Shown here: piece after piece, positions 13,813 to 22,091 of the stretch
Numbering within the stretch: position 1 is the stretch's first letter
Layout: each line of letters begins with the position of its first letter
NCBI RefSeq assembly: GCF_039871875.1
Contig: NZ_JBDPMD010000022.1
Span: 1-64,000, forward strand
Source: Sphaerisporangium sp039871875
GTDB lineage: Bacteria > Actinomycetota > Actinomycetes > Streptosporangiales > Streptosporangiaceae
Length of the DNA: 64,000 nucleotides
Direction: 5' to 3'
Notes under the pieces: generated by a model
What the model was told of the DNA's origin: nothing
The model's input: only the letters and a program-made list of their open reading frames with translations
The model's database searches: none
Translations under genes and position numbers: made by a program

Positions 13813-14984
13813 GCGACGGTCGCCGCGGTAGCGTCAAGCCGGACACGAACGGTACCTATTACCTGGTGGTGGACATCACGCCACCGGGCGTGCGACCGCG
13901 TAGGCAGACCAGACGGCGAGGGTTCAAAACCAAGAAAGCCGCACAGGCCGAGCTGACTCGCATCCTGGGGTCTCTGGCCGAACAGACGTATGTGGCGCCG
14001 AAGAACCAGACCGTTGGCGAGTTCCTCAACGTGACATGGCTGCCGGCCGTTGAGCACACCATCCGCCGGAGCACCTTTGAGTCCTACACGCGCAACGTAC
14101 GGCTCCACATCGCCGGACGGCCGATCGGCGGACGCAAGCTTCAGGCCGTTGAGGGATCTCACCTGAACGCGCTGTACGCACTACTGCTGGCCGGTGACGA
14201 CGATCACCGGGCGCTGGGCCGCCGCTCCGTCTACTACATTCACACGATCATGCATCGGGCGTTCAGGGACGCTGTCCGATGGAAAGCGATCGTCCGCAAC
14301 CCTGCCGACGATGCCGACCCACCCAAGTCGCAGAAGCCGGAGATGCAAACGTGGAACGCCACAGAGGTCCGCGCGTTCCTGGCCGGAGCCACCGAGCACC
14401 GCCTGTACGGCGCCTTCGCGCTGCTGCTGTCCACTGGGATGCGTCGAGGTGAGTTACTCGGGTTGAAGTGGGCCGACATTGACTTTGACGGCGCGTGCCT
14501 GCACATCCGCCGGGCGTTGATCACGGTGGACGCCCGACGTAAAGACTCTCCGGGCATGGCGTGGTCGGAGCCAAAGACTGAGAAGGGCCGTCGTACAGTG
14601 GCGTTAGACCCGGCATCGGTTCGCGCACTCCGCGAGCATCGGAAGCGGCAGGCCGCGGAGAAGTTGGCGTTGGGCGCCGGGTACAGCGATGAGGACTTGG
14701 TCTTCTGTGCCGTGGGTGGCGGGCCGCTCCACCCCAAGACCTTTTCCTATCACTGGGACCACACCGTGAAGCGGCTCAAGCTGCCGCGACTGACGGTCCA
14801 TGGCGCGCGGCACACCTGGGCCACCCTCGCGCTCCGCGCCGGCATCTCACCCCGAATCGTGCAAGAGCGAATCGGACACGCCAACGTCGCGATCACCTTG
14901 GGCACGTACTCACATGTTGATCTTCAGATGCAGGCGGATGCCGCTGCAAAGGTGTCCGCGCTGGTGTCGGGCGCCGAGTCGTGA
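13809..14984 (+). CDS. int: tyrosine site-specific integrase
   Basis: This 391-aa protein catalyses integration and excision of the element at tRNA-Ser. An Arm-type AP2-like N-terminus (YLVVDITPPGVRPRRQTRRR) is followed by a SAM-like core-binding domain (about residues 65-165) and a catalytic domain with Arg212 (TGMRRGELLGL), His331-x-x-Arg334 (HGARHTW), His357 (RIGHANVAIT) and the nucleophile Tyr367 (TYSHVD), so the active site is complete. It is adjacent to the 3' end of the tRNA gene, and the domain arrangement matches AICE and actinophage integrases. Confidence 0.93.
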   Translation: MSDGRRGSVKPDTNGTYYLVVDITPPGVRPRRQTRRRGFKTKKAAQAELTRILGSLAEQTYVAPKNQTVGEFLNVTWLPAVEHTIRRSTFESYTRNVRLHIAGRPIGGRKLQAVEGSHLNALYALLLAGDDDHRALGRRSVYYIHTIMHRAFRDAVRWKAIVRNPADDADPPKSQKPEMQTWNATEVRAFLAGATEHRLYGAFALLLSTGMRRGELLGLKWADIDFDGACLHIRRALITVDARRKDSPGMAWSEPKTEKGRRTVALDPASVRALREHRKRQAAEKLALGAGYSDEDLVFCAVGGGPLHPKTFSYHWDHTVKRLKLPRLTVHGARHTWATLALRAGISPRIVQERIGHANVAITLGTYSHVDLQMQADAAAKVSALVSGAES

Positions 14985-15014
14985 CCCGCTGAACACCATG
15001 ATCAAACCGGGGTC

Positions 15015-15033
15015 TGTGACCACTGTGTGACCA
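15015..15033. repeat. paired TGTGACCA repeats, candidate integrase arm sites
   Basis: TGTGACCA occurs at 15015-15022 and again at 15026-15033, 11 bp apart, one helical turn, between int and the tRNA. Direct repeats at this distance from a core site are typical of integrase arm-binding sites. The role is inferred. Confidence 0.4.
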
Positions 15034-15054
15034 ATCGGGCCCTAGAGACGACTT

Positions 15055-15096
15055 CGGCGACTCCGGTCAGGTCGTCTACCTGCATCGGAGTCGCCG
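15055..15096 (-). terminator. terminator-like hairpin downstream of tRNA-Ser
   Basis: CGGCGACTCCG (15055-15065) and CGGAGTCGCCG (15086-15096) form an 11-bp stem immediately after the 3' end of the leftward tRNA gene. If integration crosses over in the tRNA, this hairpin was brought in by the element and replaces the original terminator. Confidence 0.5.
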
Positions 15097-15101
15097 AGGT
15101 G

Positions 15102-15150
15102 TGGCGGTGGAGGTGGGATTTGAACCCACGGATGGGTTGCCCCATCACAC
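15102..15150. other. presumed attachment site (att) in the 3' half of tRNA-Ser
   Basis: The integrase gene, its candidate arm sites and the foreign DNA all lie on the 3' side of this tRNA gene, the classic location of an att core for tyrosine integrases. I found no second copy of the tRNA 3' end (the GGTGGGATTTGAACCC stretch) between 1 and 15000, so the other end of the element is outside the window. The exact core cannot be defined from one junction. Confidence 0.5.
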
Positions 15151-15191
15151 GCTTTCGAGGCGTGCGCCCTCGGCCACTAGGCGACTCCACC
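15102..15191 (-). tRNA. tRNA-Ser (anticodon CGA)
   Basis: Read leftward from 15191 the sequence starts GGTGGAGTCGCCTAG and ends CTCCACC-G-CCA, with acceptor arms pairing fully and CCA encoded at 15102-15104. The anticodon loop CTCGAAA gives CGA (plus-strand bases 15155-15157), decoding UCG. A long variable arm, as in class II tRNAs, and the T arm GTGGG-TTCAAAT-CCCAC are present. It appears intact after the integration event. Confidence 0.97.
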
Positions 15192-15273
15192 GCGGAGCAG
15201 CTTACCGGATCGGTCACCTGCTTCGTGCACGGTGAGCGTCCGGCATGTGGGGAAACGTGGGGAATGCTGCGGG

Positions 15274-15741
15274 TCAACCACGCCGCTCGGCGAAGAAGTC
15301 GCGCAGCACGGCGGCGCACTCGCCGGCCAGCACTCCGGCGATCACCTCGGGACGGTGGTTGAGCCGCCGGTCGCGCACCACGTCCCACAGTGAGCCCGCG
15401 GCGCCCGCCTTCTCGTCCACCGCGCCGTACACCAGACGGTCCACCCGCGCCAGCACCGCGGCGCCCGCGCACATCGTGCAGGGTTCGAGGGTCACCACGA
15501 GCGCGCAGCCGGAGAGCCGCCACCCGCCCAGGGCGCGGGCCGCCGCGCGCAACGCCAGCACCTCGGCGTGGGCGGTGGGGTCGGCCGAGCCCTCGCGGTC
15601 GTTGCCCGCCTCGGCGAGGATCTCGCCGCCCGGGCCCACGACGACCGCGCCCACCGGCACCTCGCCGCGCCCGGCCGCGAGTACGGCCTGCGCCAGCGCC
15701 CGCCGCATCGGCTCCTCGAACCCGGCGGCGGGTGTGCTCAC
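15274..15741 (-). CDS. tadA: tRNA-specific adenosine-34 deaminase
   Basis: A 155-aa protein converting A34 to inosine in the anticodon of tRNA-Arg(ACG). The zinc site is complete: His58-Ala-Glu60 with the proton-shuttling Glu, and PCTMC with Cys88 and Cys91. Length and the EVPVGAVVV start of the domain fit TadA. The start is GTG at 15741. It is followed upstream on the same strand by two genes for acidic associated proteins, a gene order conserved in actinobacteria. Confidence 0.92.
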   Translation of the reverse strand: MSTPAAGFEEPMRRALAQAVLAAGRGEVPVGAVVVGPGGEILAEAGNDREGSADPTAHAEVLALRAAARALGGWRLSGCALVVTLEPCTMCAGAAVLARVDRLVYGAVDEKAGAAGSLWDVVRDRRLNHRPEVIAGVLAGECAAVLRDFFAERRG

Positions 15742-15759
15742 GGGAGTTTCGGCCCTGCC

Positions 15760-16251
15760 CTAACGCAGGCGGTCGAGCTCGTCGGCGAACGACAACTTCT
15801 CGGCGATCACCGAGAGGGTGTCGGCGGGAAGCACGCCCTCTTCCATAGCCAGCTCAAGCAGTTCCTCGGGAGACACCCCGAGGTCACTCAACAACTCGAA
15901 GTCGCCCGCCGGCCGGACGCCGAGGTCGGCCTCCTTGTCCGGCACGAGCACCCCGGCGAGCTCGTTGAACAACTCGCCCAGCGGGTCGTTGGCCGCGGCG
16001 TGCGCGTCGGACACGAACGCCCTCGGCTCGGCCTCGTCCTCGTAGCGGACGATGGCGAACCATTCATCCTCGACTTCGACACAGAGAAGGGCCAGCTCGT
16101 CCCCGCTGAGGCCGAGGGCCTCCTGGAGGGCGTCCCCGAGGTCGTCGGCGATCTCGGCGGTGCCGAGGTCGACCTCGGCACCTCTCCACCCGTCGGGAAG
16201 GCGGACGAAGGCGGCGGCGAACAGAGAACCACGTGAAGGTCTCGAGGGCAT
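15760..16251 (-). CDS. tRNA adenosine deaminase-associated protein (paralogue 1)
   Basis: A 163-aa, very acidic protein of the family annotated in actinobacteria as tRNA adenosine deaminase-associated, because it is encoded beside tadA; its biochemical role is unknown. Segments FAIVRYEDEAEPRAFVSDAH and DFELLSDLGVSPEELLELAM recur in altered form in the next protein upstream (16269-16757), so the two are tandem paralogues. The ATG at 16251 is the start. Confidence 0.75.
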   Translation of the reverse strand: MPSRPSRGSLFAAAFVRLPDGWRGAEVDLGTAEIADDLGDALQEALGLSGDELALLCVEVEDEWFAIVRYEDEAEPRAFVSDAHAAANDPLGELFNELAGVLVPDKEADLGVRPAGDFELLSDLGVSPEELLELAMEEGVLPADTLSVIAEKLSFADELDRLR

Positions 16252-16268
16252 GATCGGGGCTCCCGAGG

Positions 16269-16757
16269 TCAGCCTAGGGCTGAATCGACGGCACGTTCGA
16301 ATGGCTGGGAGAAGCCCAGCCGGGCGGCGATGCTGGAAAGCACCTCGTCGGGCAGCAGTTCGAGATCGCCGGAGAGGGCGCCGAGCTCCATCTCGTCGAG
16401 CCCGAGGTCGGCGAAGATCGACAGGTCCCCGGCGGGGAGCACCATGTCGAGCTCCTCCTCCTCCGGCACGGGCACCTCGAGGAACTCCAGGACCTGCTGC
16501 GCCAGTGGCCAGTCCCAGGACGCGGTGATGTCGGAGAGGAAGACGTCGACGCGATCGCCGAAGACCCGTAATGCCACGAAGAAGTCATCCCCCACCGCGA
16601 CGAGGCCAATCGTGGCACCCATGCTCGGCTGCTGCCGGAGCGCGTGGATGAGGCCGTGCAGGTCTTCGGTGAGGCCCACGGGCAGCATCTCGGCTTCCCA
16701 CTGGTCGTCCTCACGGTAGACCACGATGGCGAAGTCAAGAGCGTCTACGTCTGTCAT
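16269..16757 (-). CDS. tRNA adenosine deaminase-associated protein (paralogue 2)
   Basis: A 162-aa acidic protein related to the one at 15760-16251: both have a DDE-W-x-A/V strand, a VFLSD/AFVSD motif and a C-terminal LGLDEMELGALSGDLELLPD-like helical part. The ATG at 16757 has a GGAG ribosome binding site; the longer frame to 16844 lacks one. It is probably the first gene of the operon with paralogue 1 and tadA. Confidence 0.7.
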   Translation of the reverse strand: MTDVDALDFAIVVYREDDQWEAEMLPVGLTEDLHGLIHALRQQPSMGATIGLVAVGDDFFVALRVFGDRVDVFLSDITASWDWPLAQQVLEFLEVPVPEEEELDMVLPAGDLSIFADLGLDEMELGALSGDLELLPDEVLSSIAARLGFSQPFERAVDSALG

Positions 16758-16934
16758 CTTCACTCCACCGACGCGGTTCTCACAGTTGGCAATGCTCCCA
16801 GAATCCTTGGGTCCTCGTACGGCGCTCGGGCAAATTGTGATCAAAAACGAGCGGTCAGGCCCCGCGAGCGCACGATGGTCGCTACCAGCCCGCTTGTACC
16901 ATTCACCGGGTCACAGAGGATACCGTTGGCAGCC

Positions 16935-17570
16935 ATGAAGACCCTCGTCGTCGATCATCCGCTCGTCGCGCACAAGCTCACCGCGCTGCGGGACGAGCAA
17001 ACGGACTCCCCGACGTTCCGCCGGCTCGCCGACGAGCTGGTCACCCTGCTGGCGTACGAGGCCACGCGTGACGTCAAGGTCGTGGAGACCACGGTGAACA
17101 CGCCGGTCGCCTCCGCCGACGGCGTGCGGCTGGCCCGCCCGGCGCCGCTGGTGGTGCCGATCCTGCGCGCGGGCCTCGGCATGCTCGACGGCATGACCCG
17201 CCTGCTGCCGACCGCCGAGGTCGGCTTCCTCGGGATGATCCGTGACGAGGGCACCCTGAAGGCCCAGACCTACGCGACGCGGCTGCCCGAGGACCTCTCC
17301 GGCCGCCAGTGCTACGTCCTTGACCCGATGCTGGCCACGGGCGGCACGCTGGCCGCCGCGGTGCGGCTGCTGTTCGAGCGGGGCGCGGAGGACGTGACGG
17401 CCATCTGCCTGCTCGCCGCACCCGAGGGGCTGGCGTACATGGAGAAGGCGCTGGCCGACTTCGCCCCGGTACGGGTGGTCACCGCGGCGCTGGACGAGCG
17501 GCTGAACGAGCACGGCTACATCGTGCCGGGCCTCGGGGACGCCGGGGACCGCCTTTACGGTGCCGTCTGA
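16935..17570 (+). CDS. upp: uracil phosphoribosyltransferase
   Basis: A 211-aa protein making UMP from uracil and PRPP in pyrimidine salvage. Clear marks are the N-terminal VDHPLVAHKLTALRD, VPILRAGLGMLDG, the PRPP-binding loop DPMLATGGT and the uracil-binding C-terminus HGYIVPGLGDAGDRLYG. The length is normal. It is monocistronic and divergent from the deaminase-associated operon. Confidence 0.95.
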   Translation: MKTLVVDHPLVAHKLTALRDEQTDSPTFRRLADELVTLLAYEATRDVKVVETTVNTPVASADGVRLARPAPLVVPILRAGLGMLDGMTRLLPTAEVGFLGMIRDEGTLKAQTYATRLPEDLSGRQCYVLDPMLATGGTLAAAVRLLFERGAEDVTAICLLAAPEGLAYMEKALADFAPVRVVTAALDERLNEHGYIVPGLGDAGDRLYGAV

Positions 17571-17705
17571 AACCCTTTTTCCTTCGTTCTCCCGCAGCTT
17601 GCCAAGCAGGCTGTTACATACTGTCGCCCACTGGGTACTCATAGTGACGAAGACAGTCATCCGTGTCTCCGGCCTCAGGGCCGGGGAGGCACGCCTGGGA
17701 GACCG

Positions 17706-17924
17706 ATGGACCATCACCCGGACGGCGCGACCTACTCACAGGTCGAGACCGTGCTCACGATGGAGTTCGCCGGAGTCCATCCCGCCGCGACGGTGACCCG
17801 CTGCATCGAAGCGGCTCACCACGGCGCGATGGAAGTCACCGGGTACGCCTACCCGGGCTTGGTGGAGCGCATCGCGCGCAAGCACCTGCAGGTGCTGGCC
17901 GTGATCGCCACCGAGCGAGGGTGA
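17706..17924 (+). CDS. small three-helix-bundle dimerisation-domain-like protein
   Basis: A 72-aa helical protein (VETVLTMEFAGVHPAATVTR, CIEAAHHGAMEVTGYAYPGL). Its pattern F-x-G-x-HP-x-x-V matches small actinobacterial proteins annotated as having a three-helix bundle dimerisation domain. The ATG has a GGGAG ribosome binding site. Role unknown. Confidence 0.55.
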   Translation: MDHHPDGATYSQVETVLTMEFAGVHPAATVTRCIEAAHHGAMEVTGYAYPGLVERIARKHLQVLAVIATERG

Positions 17925-18044
17925 CGCGGACCAGCATCCAGACCCCTTAAGTAAGACTGGTGGGTCAGGATGCGCTTTACCCTGCCATGCGGCTGGGTAA
18001 TCTATACGGTGGGTGCAGTGGGTGAGTGGTAATCGGAGGCGGCA

Positions 18045-18203
18045 GTGCAGGTCAAGAAGGTTCTAACGTACGCAGCCATAGCGTTTGTGGCTTTCTACCT
18101 GTTCACCAGACCGGCTGACGCAGCCAGCGCGGTCAAGGGAGCAATGGACACTGTGGTGAATGCCGCGGATTCGCTGGCTCTATTCTTCACGAAGCTGACA
18201 TGA
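18045..18203 (+). CDS. 52-aa single-pass membrane peptide coupled to PH-domain gene
   Basis: GTG at 18045 with GGAGG upstream opens a 52-codon frame: QVKKVLTYAAIAFVAFYLFT (a membrane helix with a basic N-terminus), then RPADAASAVKGAMDTVVNAA and a short amphipathic end. Its TGA overlaps the ATG of the next gene (ATGA), strong evidence for translation. Small proteins with this look recur upstream of PH-domain genes in actinomycetes (from memory). Its function is unknown; it may anchor or modulate the following membrane protein. Confidence 0.7.
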   Translation: MQVKKVLTYAAIAFVAFYLFTRPADAASAVKGAMDTVVNAADSLALFFTKLT

Positions 18204-18727
18204 GGCTGGTGACGCACGGGGACTCTGCTCCGTCGTCGGTCAACCGCTACCTTCTCCCCCACGAACACCAGGTCATCATGGTACGCCGCCATCCGGCGGT
18301 GCTGTTACGGCCGGTCGCCGAGGTCTTCGGCGGCTTGATCCTGGCGGGGCTGCTGAGCAAGTGGCTCGGTGAGAGCACCGGCTCCCAGGCATTGGTGATC
18401 GTCTGGTGGGCGTGGCTGCTCTTATTGATCCGCTTCGTGTGGAAGGTGGCGGAGTGGTCGGTCGACTACTTCGTGGTGACCTCTAAGCGCATGTTGCTGA
18501 CCAGAGGTCTCATCACCCGGCGTGTCGACATGATGCCTCTCGGCAAGGTCACCGACATGAGCTTCCAGCGGTCGCTGCTCGGGCGCATGCTCGGGTACGG
18601 CGAGTTCGTGCTGGAGTCGGCCGGCCAGGACCAGGCGCTGTCGACGGTTCCCTACATCCCGTATCCGGAGACTCTCTACCTGGAGGTCTGCCAGATGCTC
18701 TTTCCGAGTTCAAACGACGACGATTAG
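18200..18727 (+). CDS. bacterial PH-domain membrane protein
   Basis: A 175-aa protein with two membrane segments (about residues 38-75: FGGLILAGLLSKWL and ALVIVWWAWLLLLIRFVW) followed by a bPH2-type domain (YFVVTSKRMLLTRGLITRRV, DMMPLGKVTDMSFQRSLLGR). Such proteins sit in the cytoplasmic membrane with the PH domain inside. The ATG overlaps the stop of the 52-aa peptide gene. Confidence 0.75.
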   Translation: MRLVTHGDSAPSSVNRYLLPHEHQVIMVRRHPAVLLRPVAEVFGGLILAGLLSKWLGESTGSQALVIVWWAWLLLLIRFVWKVAEWSVDYFVVTSKRMLLTRGLITRRVDMMPLGKVTDMSFQRSLLGRMLGYGEFVLESAGQDQALSTVPYIPYPETLYLEVCQMLFPSSNDDD

Positions 18728-18860
18728 TCATGATTCGTCCAGAATCCCGAGGTGTGAGACACGGGTCTCCCTCGGGATTCTTGACGTGGGTATACCCGAT
18801 TCGGCTCCTTCGTGCCATCATGGCGGAACCATTGACCAAATCCTCGCCCTAAGAGATCAC

Positions 18861-20198
18861 ATGCCGAGTCAGGGAACCATCGGTGACCGCGTCCGCGGAT
18901 TGCGGCTGAGCAGGCGTATGTCTCAGGCCCAGTTGGCTGGACCCGACCTATCCGACAGCTATGTCTCTCTCATCGAGTCCGGCAAGCGCACGCCGACGCC
19001 GGTGGTGGCCCGTCTGCTCGCCGAGCGGCTCGGGTGCACCACCGAGTTCCTCCTGCACGGGATCGAGCCGCGCCAGCGGATCGACACCGAGCTCGGGCTG
19101 CGCCACGCCGAGTTGGAACTCAACCACGGCGACCCCGCCCTTGCCGCCGAACGCTTCGGCGACATCGTCCGGGCCGCGGGTGAGGACAACGCGCTCCTCG
19201 CGGCGCACGCCCGCTTCGGGCGCGCCCGCGCGCTGGAGGCCCAGGGCAAGATCGGCAGCGCCGTCGAGGCGTACGAGCGGCTTCGTCGTGAGGCCGCCGC
19301 GCACCCCGAGCGGCTGGCCGACCTTCCTCTGACCGTGGCGCTGTGCCGCTGCTACCAGAGGGCGGGCGACGTTCTTCGCGCCCGTGACCTCGGCACGCAG
19401 GCGCTGGAGCACGTGACCCGGCTCCCGCTCATGCACGGAGACGTGGCCGTCGAGCTCGCCGCCGCGCTCGCGGAGGCCGAGATCGGCCTGTCGTACGTCG
19501 AGGACGTCCTCGACTCGACCGGTGTGCCCGTCCCCGAGGACCGCACCACCGAGATCCTCTCCCTGTGGCAGGCCAGCGTGTCCGCCGCGGAGGGTGAGGA
19601 CTCGGCGCTCGCCGTGCGGTTCGCCGACGACGCGCTGGCCGCCGGCCGTCCCGCCAGGATCGCCACCCGCATGGCCCAGCTCGCCATGCGCTGGGCGGAA
19701 CTGTCGGCGGCACGGGGCAACGTCGCGGCCGAGGAGTTCGACCGTCTCGTCTCGGGCGCGAGCGAGGTCTTCTCCGTGCTGCCCTCCGCCGCGGCGGAGC
19801 ACGGCCGTAGCCTCATCGTGCTGGCCCGGGTCAGGCTGCGGTCGGGCGACCACCTGGACGCCTCCCACCTCGCGGGCCGCGCGCTGGAACTGCTGGCCGG
19901 CGGCCCCGTGGCCGTCGCCGCGTCCGCGCACCTGGTGCAGGCCGAGTCCGCCTTGGCACGGTCCGACGGTGACCCCGCGTTCAGCCTGCGGCAGGCCGTC
20001 ACCCTGCTGGACGCCGCTCCCGCCACGGGAACGGTCCGCGACCGCGAGATCGCCCGGGTCTGGCGCGAGCTCGGCGATCTGTGGGGCAGGGCCGGTCACC
20101 GTGATCAGCAGGCTCGGGCGTATCGTAGGGCACTCGAAGCGGTCGGGGTGAGGTCGACCGTCGCCGGGGTCGTGACATCGGCGGTGTTCGCCCGGTAG
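18861..20198 (+). CDS. XRE-family HTH regulator with TPR repeats
   Basis: A 445-aa protein. Residues about 7-62 form a Cro/C1-type helix-turn-helix (RVRGLRLSRRMSQAQLAGPD, SYVSLIESGKRTPTPVVARL), and the remainder is a helical TPR solenoid with A/L-rich pairs. This resembles RapH/PlcR-type or actinobacterial XRE-TPR regulators that sense peptides or protein partners; no ligand is evident. The ATG at 18861 begins exactly at the domain. No strong ribosome binding site is visible. Confidence 0.7.
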   Translation: MPSQGTIGDRVRGLRLSRRMSQAQLAGPDLSDSYVSLIESGKRTPTPVVARLLAERLGCTTEFLLHGIEPRQRIDTELGLRHAELELNHGDPALAAERFGDIVRAAGEDNALLAAHARFGRARALEAQGKIGSAVEAYERLRREAAAHPERLADLPLTVALCRCYQRAGDVLRARDLGTQALEHVTRLPLMHGDVAVELAAALAEAEIGLSYVEDVLDSTGVPVPEDRTTEILSLWQASVSAAEGEDSALAVRFADDALAAGRPARIATRMAQLAMRWAELSAARGNVAAEEFDRLVSGASEVFSVLPSAAAEHGRSLIVLARVRLRSGDHLDASHLAGRALELLAGGPVAVAASAHLVQAESALARSDGDPAFSLRQAVTLLDAAPATGTVRDREIARVWRELGDLWGRAGHRDQQARAYRRALEAVGVRSTVAGVVTSAVFAR

Positions 20199-20253
20199 GC
20201 CTCCTTCCCTGCGCTTTCGGATTTGGCGCCGAGGCACGGGAATAACTAAGGTC

Positions 20254-20284
20254 AACCAATCATTGACTCGTGGGATGATTGGTT
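20254..20284. promoter_or_regulatory. inverted-repeat operator upstream of FadR-type regulator
   Basis: AACCAATCAT (20254-20263) and ATGATTGGTT (20275-20284) are perfect arms separated by 11 bp, just before the GTG at 20304. Low GC here suggests that promoter and operator overlap. Autoregulation by the adjacent GntR protein is likely but inferred. Confidence 0.6.
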
Positions 20285-20303
20285 ACCTCGGAGGAGGCAG
20301 ACT

Positions 20304-20981
20304 GTGAGTCTGCGTACGGCACAGCGGGCTTCCCTCGTCGATCAGGTGATCGAGCAGCTCAAGGACCAGATCACCTCGGGCTCCTGGCAGATGCATGCCA
20401 AGATCCCGACTGAGACGGTGCTCGCCGAGCAGCTCGGGGTCGGCCGGAACACCGTCAGGGAGGCGGTGCGCGCCCTCACCCACGCGGGCCTGCTGGAATG
20501 CCGCCAGGGCGACGGCACCTACGTCCGGGCCATCAGCGAGCTGTCGGGAGCGATGGCGCGCCGTCTGCGTGCGGCCGAGCAGCTCGAGATCCTCGAGGTC
20601 CGCCGCGCGCTGGAGATCGAGGCGGCCAAGCTCGCCGCGGTGCGCCGCACCGAGGGGGACATCGAGCTCATCGAGGAAGCACTGAAGCGCCGCGACGAGG
20701 CCTGGGCGGCCGCCGACACCGACACCTTCGTCGAGGCGGACCTGGCGTTCCACATCGCGGTCGTCGAGGCCACCCACAACCGGGTGCTCATCGAGCTCTA
20801 CAAGGACTTCTCCGCCGCGCTGCGCGCCAGCATCGCGGCGGCGGGCGCGCCGCTCGCGGGTCACATCCCGCACGACGCCATCGCCCGGGCCATCGCGGAC
20901 GGCGACGCGACCGCGGCCGAGCGCGCCGGGCACGCCTGCATGGAGCACATCGCCATCGCGCTCACCGAGCAGCAGGACTAG
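20304..20981 (+). CDS. GntR/FadR-family transcriptional regulator
   Basis: A 225-aa protein: winged helix (VIEQLKDQITSGSWQMHAKI, PTETVLAEQLGVGRNTVREA) followed by an all-helical FCD effector domain (from about residue 92; the EADLAFHIAVVEATHN segment supplies the usual metal ligands Asp and His). FCD proteins generally repress carboxylate metabolism or transport genes; no target other than its own promoter is suggested here. A GGAGGAGG ribosome binding site precedes the GTG. Confidence 0.85.
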   Translation: MSLRTAQRASLVDQVIEQLKDQITSGSWQMHAKIPTETVLAEQLGVGRNTVREAVRALTHAGLLECRQGDGTYVRAISELSGAMARRLRAAEQLEILEVRRALEIEAAKLAAVRRTEGDIELIEEALKRRDEAWAAADTDTFVEADLAFHIAVVEATHNRVLIELYKDFSAALRASIAAAGAPLAGHIPHDAIARAIADGDATAAERAGHACMEHIAIALTEQQD

Positions 20982-20996
20982 CCCGGCACCTCGGCG

Positions 20997-22091
20997 TCAG
21001 CCGAGCCGCAGCGACATCACCAGGTAGCGGAACGCCGGGTCGTCGTCGTGGTCGGTGACGAGGACCGGCCGGGTGGGGGACGCCATGTTGAGCCGGACGT
21101 CCTCGGTCTCGACGCCGGCGAGGCCGTCGAGCAGGAAATGCGGCTGGAACGCGATCTGCAGCTCGTCGCCGTCCAGCTCCGCGGGCAGCGCCTCGGCGCC
21201 GCGGCCGATGTCGCCGCCGCCCGCCTGGATCAGCACCTGGTTGCTGGTGAACGACAACCGGACCGGGGTGTGGCGCTCGGCGACCAGCGCCACGCGCTTG
21301 ACGGCCTCCACGAACGGCGCGACCTTCAGCACCGCCCGGATGGGCCACTCGTCGCTGAGCCGGGACCGGTAGTCGATGAACTGGTCGTCCATCAGGCGCA
21401 CGGTGGTGGCACGGCCCGCGCACTCGAACCCGGCGATGCCGTCGCCGAACCCGATGGACACCTCGCCCGTCCGCAGGGAACGCGCCACCTCGGCGATCAC
21501 CCGGGCCGGCACCATCGCCGACAGCCGCTGCCCGGAGGCCTCCGGGTGCCACAGGAAGTCCCGTGCCGCGATGCGGTAGCGATCGGTGGCCGCCAGCGAC
21601 ACGTTCACGTCGTCCACGTCCACCCGCACGCCCGTGAGCATGGGCAGCGAGTTGTCCTTGCTGGCCGCGACCGCGACCTGCCCCACCGCCGTGGCGAAGA
21701 CGCCGCCGCCCACCGACCCGGCCTTCGGCGGCGCCGCCGGGAGCGTCGGGAAGTCGGCCACCGGCAGGGTGAGCAGGCCGAACTCGGTGCTGCCGCAGGT
21801 GAGCACCGCCTCGCTGCCGGAGGTCGCGATCTCGACCGGCTCGTTCGGCAGGCTCTTGGTGATCTCGGCCAGCACCCGGCCCGGTATCACCGCCTTCCCC
21901 GGCTCCGCGACGTCGGCCTCGACGGAGGCCCGAGCCGAGACGTCGTAGTCGAACACCGAGAGCAGCACCCCGGCGTCCGACGCATCCAGCATGATCCCGG
22001 ACAACACCGGCACGGTCGGCCGCCCCGGCAGCACCCGCGCGCTCCATGCCACCGCGTCGGCCAGGACATCTCGGTTCACCTGGAACTTCAC
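20997..22091 (-). CDS. DNA polymerase III beta subunit (sliding clamp) paralogue
   Basis: A 364-aa protein with three clamp domains: VKFQVNRDVLADAVAWSARV, PVLSGIMLDASDAGVLLSVF and LPMLTGVRVDVDDVNVSLAA match DnaN. The C-terminal RYLVMSLRLG replaces the usual YLIMPVRL. The clamp dimer would encircle DNA and tether polymerases. It is not next to dnaA/recF, so it is probably a second clamp of the kind known in several actinobacteria, not the main dnaN. The start is GTG at 22091. Confidence 0.85.
   Translation of the reverse strand: MKFQVNRDVLADAVAWSARVLPGRPTVPVLSGIMLDASDAGVLLSVFDYDVSARASVEADVAEPGKAVIPGRVLAEITKSLPNEPVEIATSGSEAVLTCGSTEFGLLTLPVADFPTLPAAPPKAGSVGGGVFATAVGQVAVAASKDNSLPMLTGVRVDVDDVNVSLAATDRYRIAARDFLWHPEASGQRLSAMVPARVIAEVARSLRTGEVSIGFGDGIAGFECAGRATTVRLMDDQFIDYRSRLSDEWPIRAVLKVAPFVEAVKRVALVAERHTPVRLSFTSNQVLIQAGGGDIGRGAEALPAELDGDELQIAFQPHFLLDGLAGVETEDVRLNMASPTRPVLVTDHDDDPAFRYLVMSLRLG

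Noticed and set aside
15055..15096. Remnant tRNA gene (shares GGAGTCGCC with tRNA-Ser)
   Set aside because: Only the stem matches; no anticodon or T arm is present, so a terminator is simpler.
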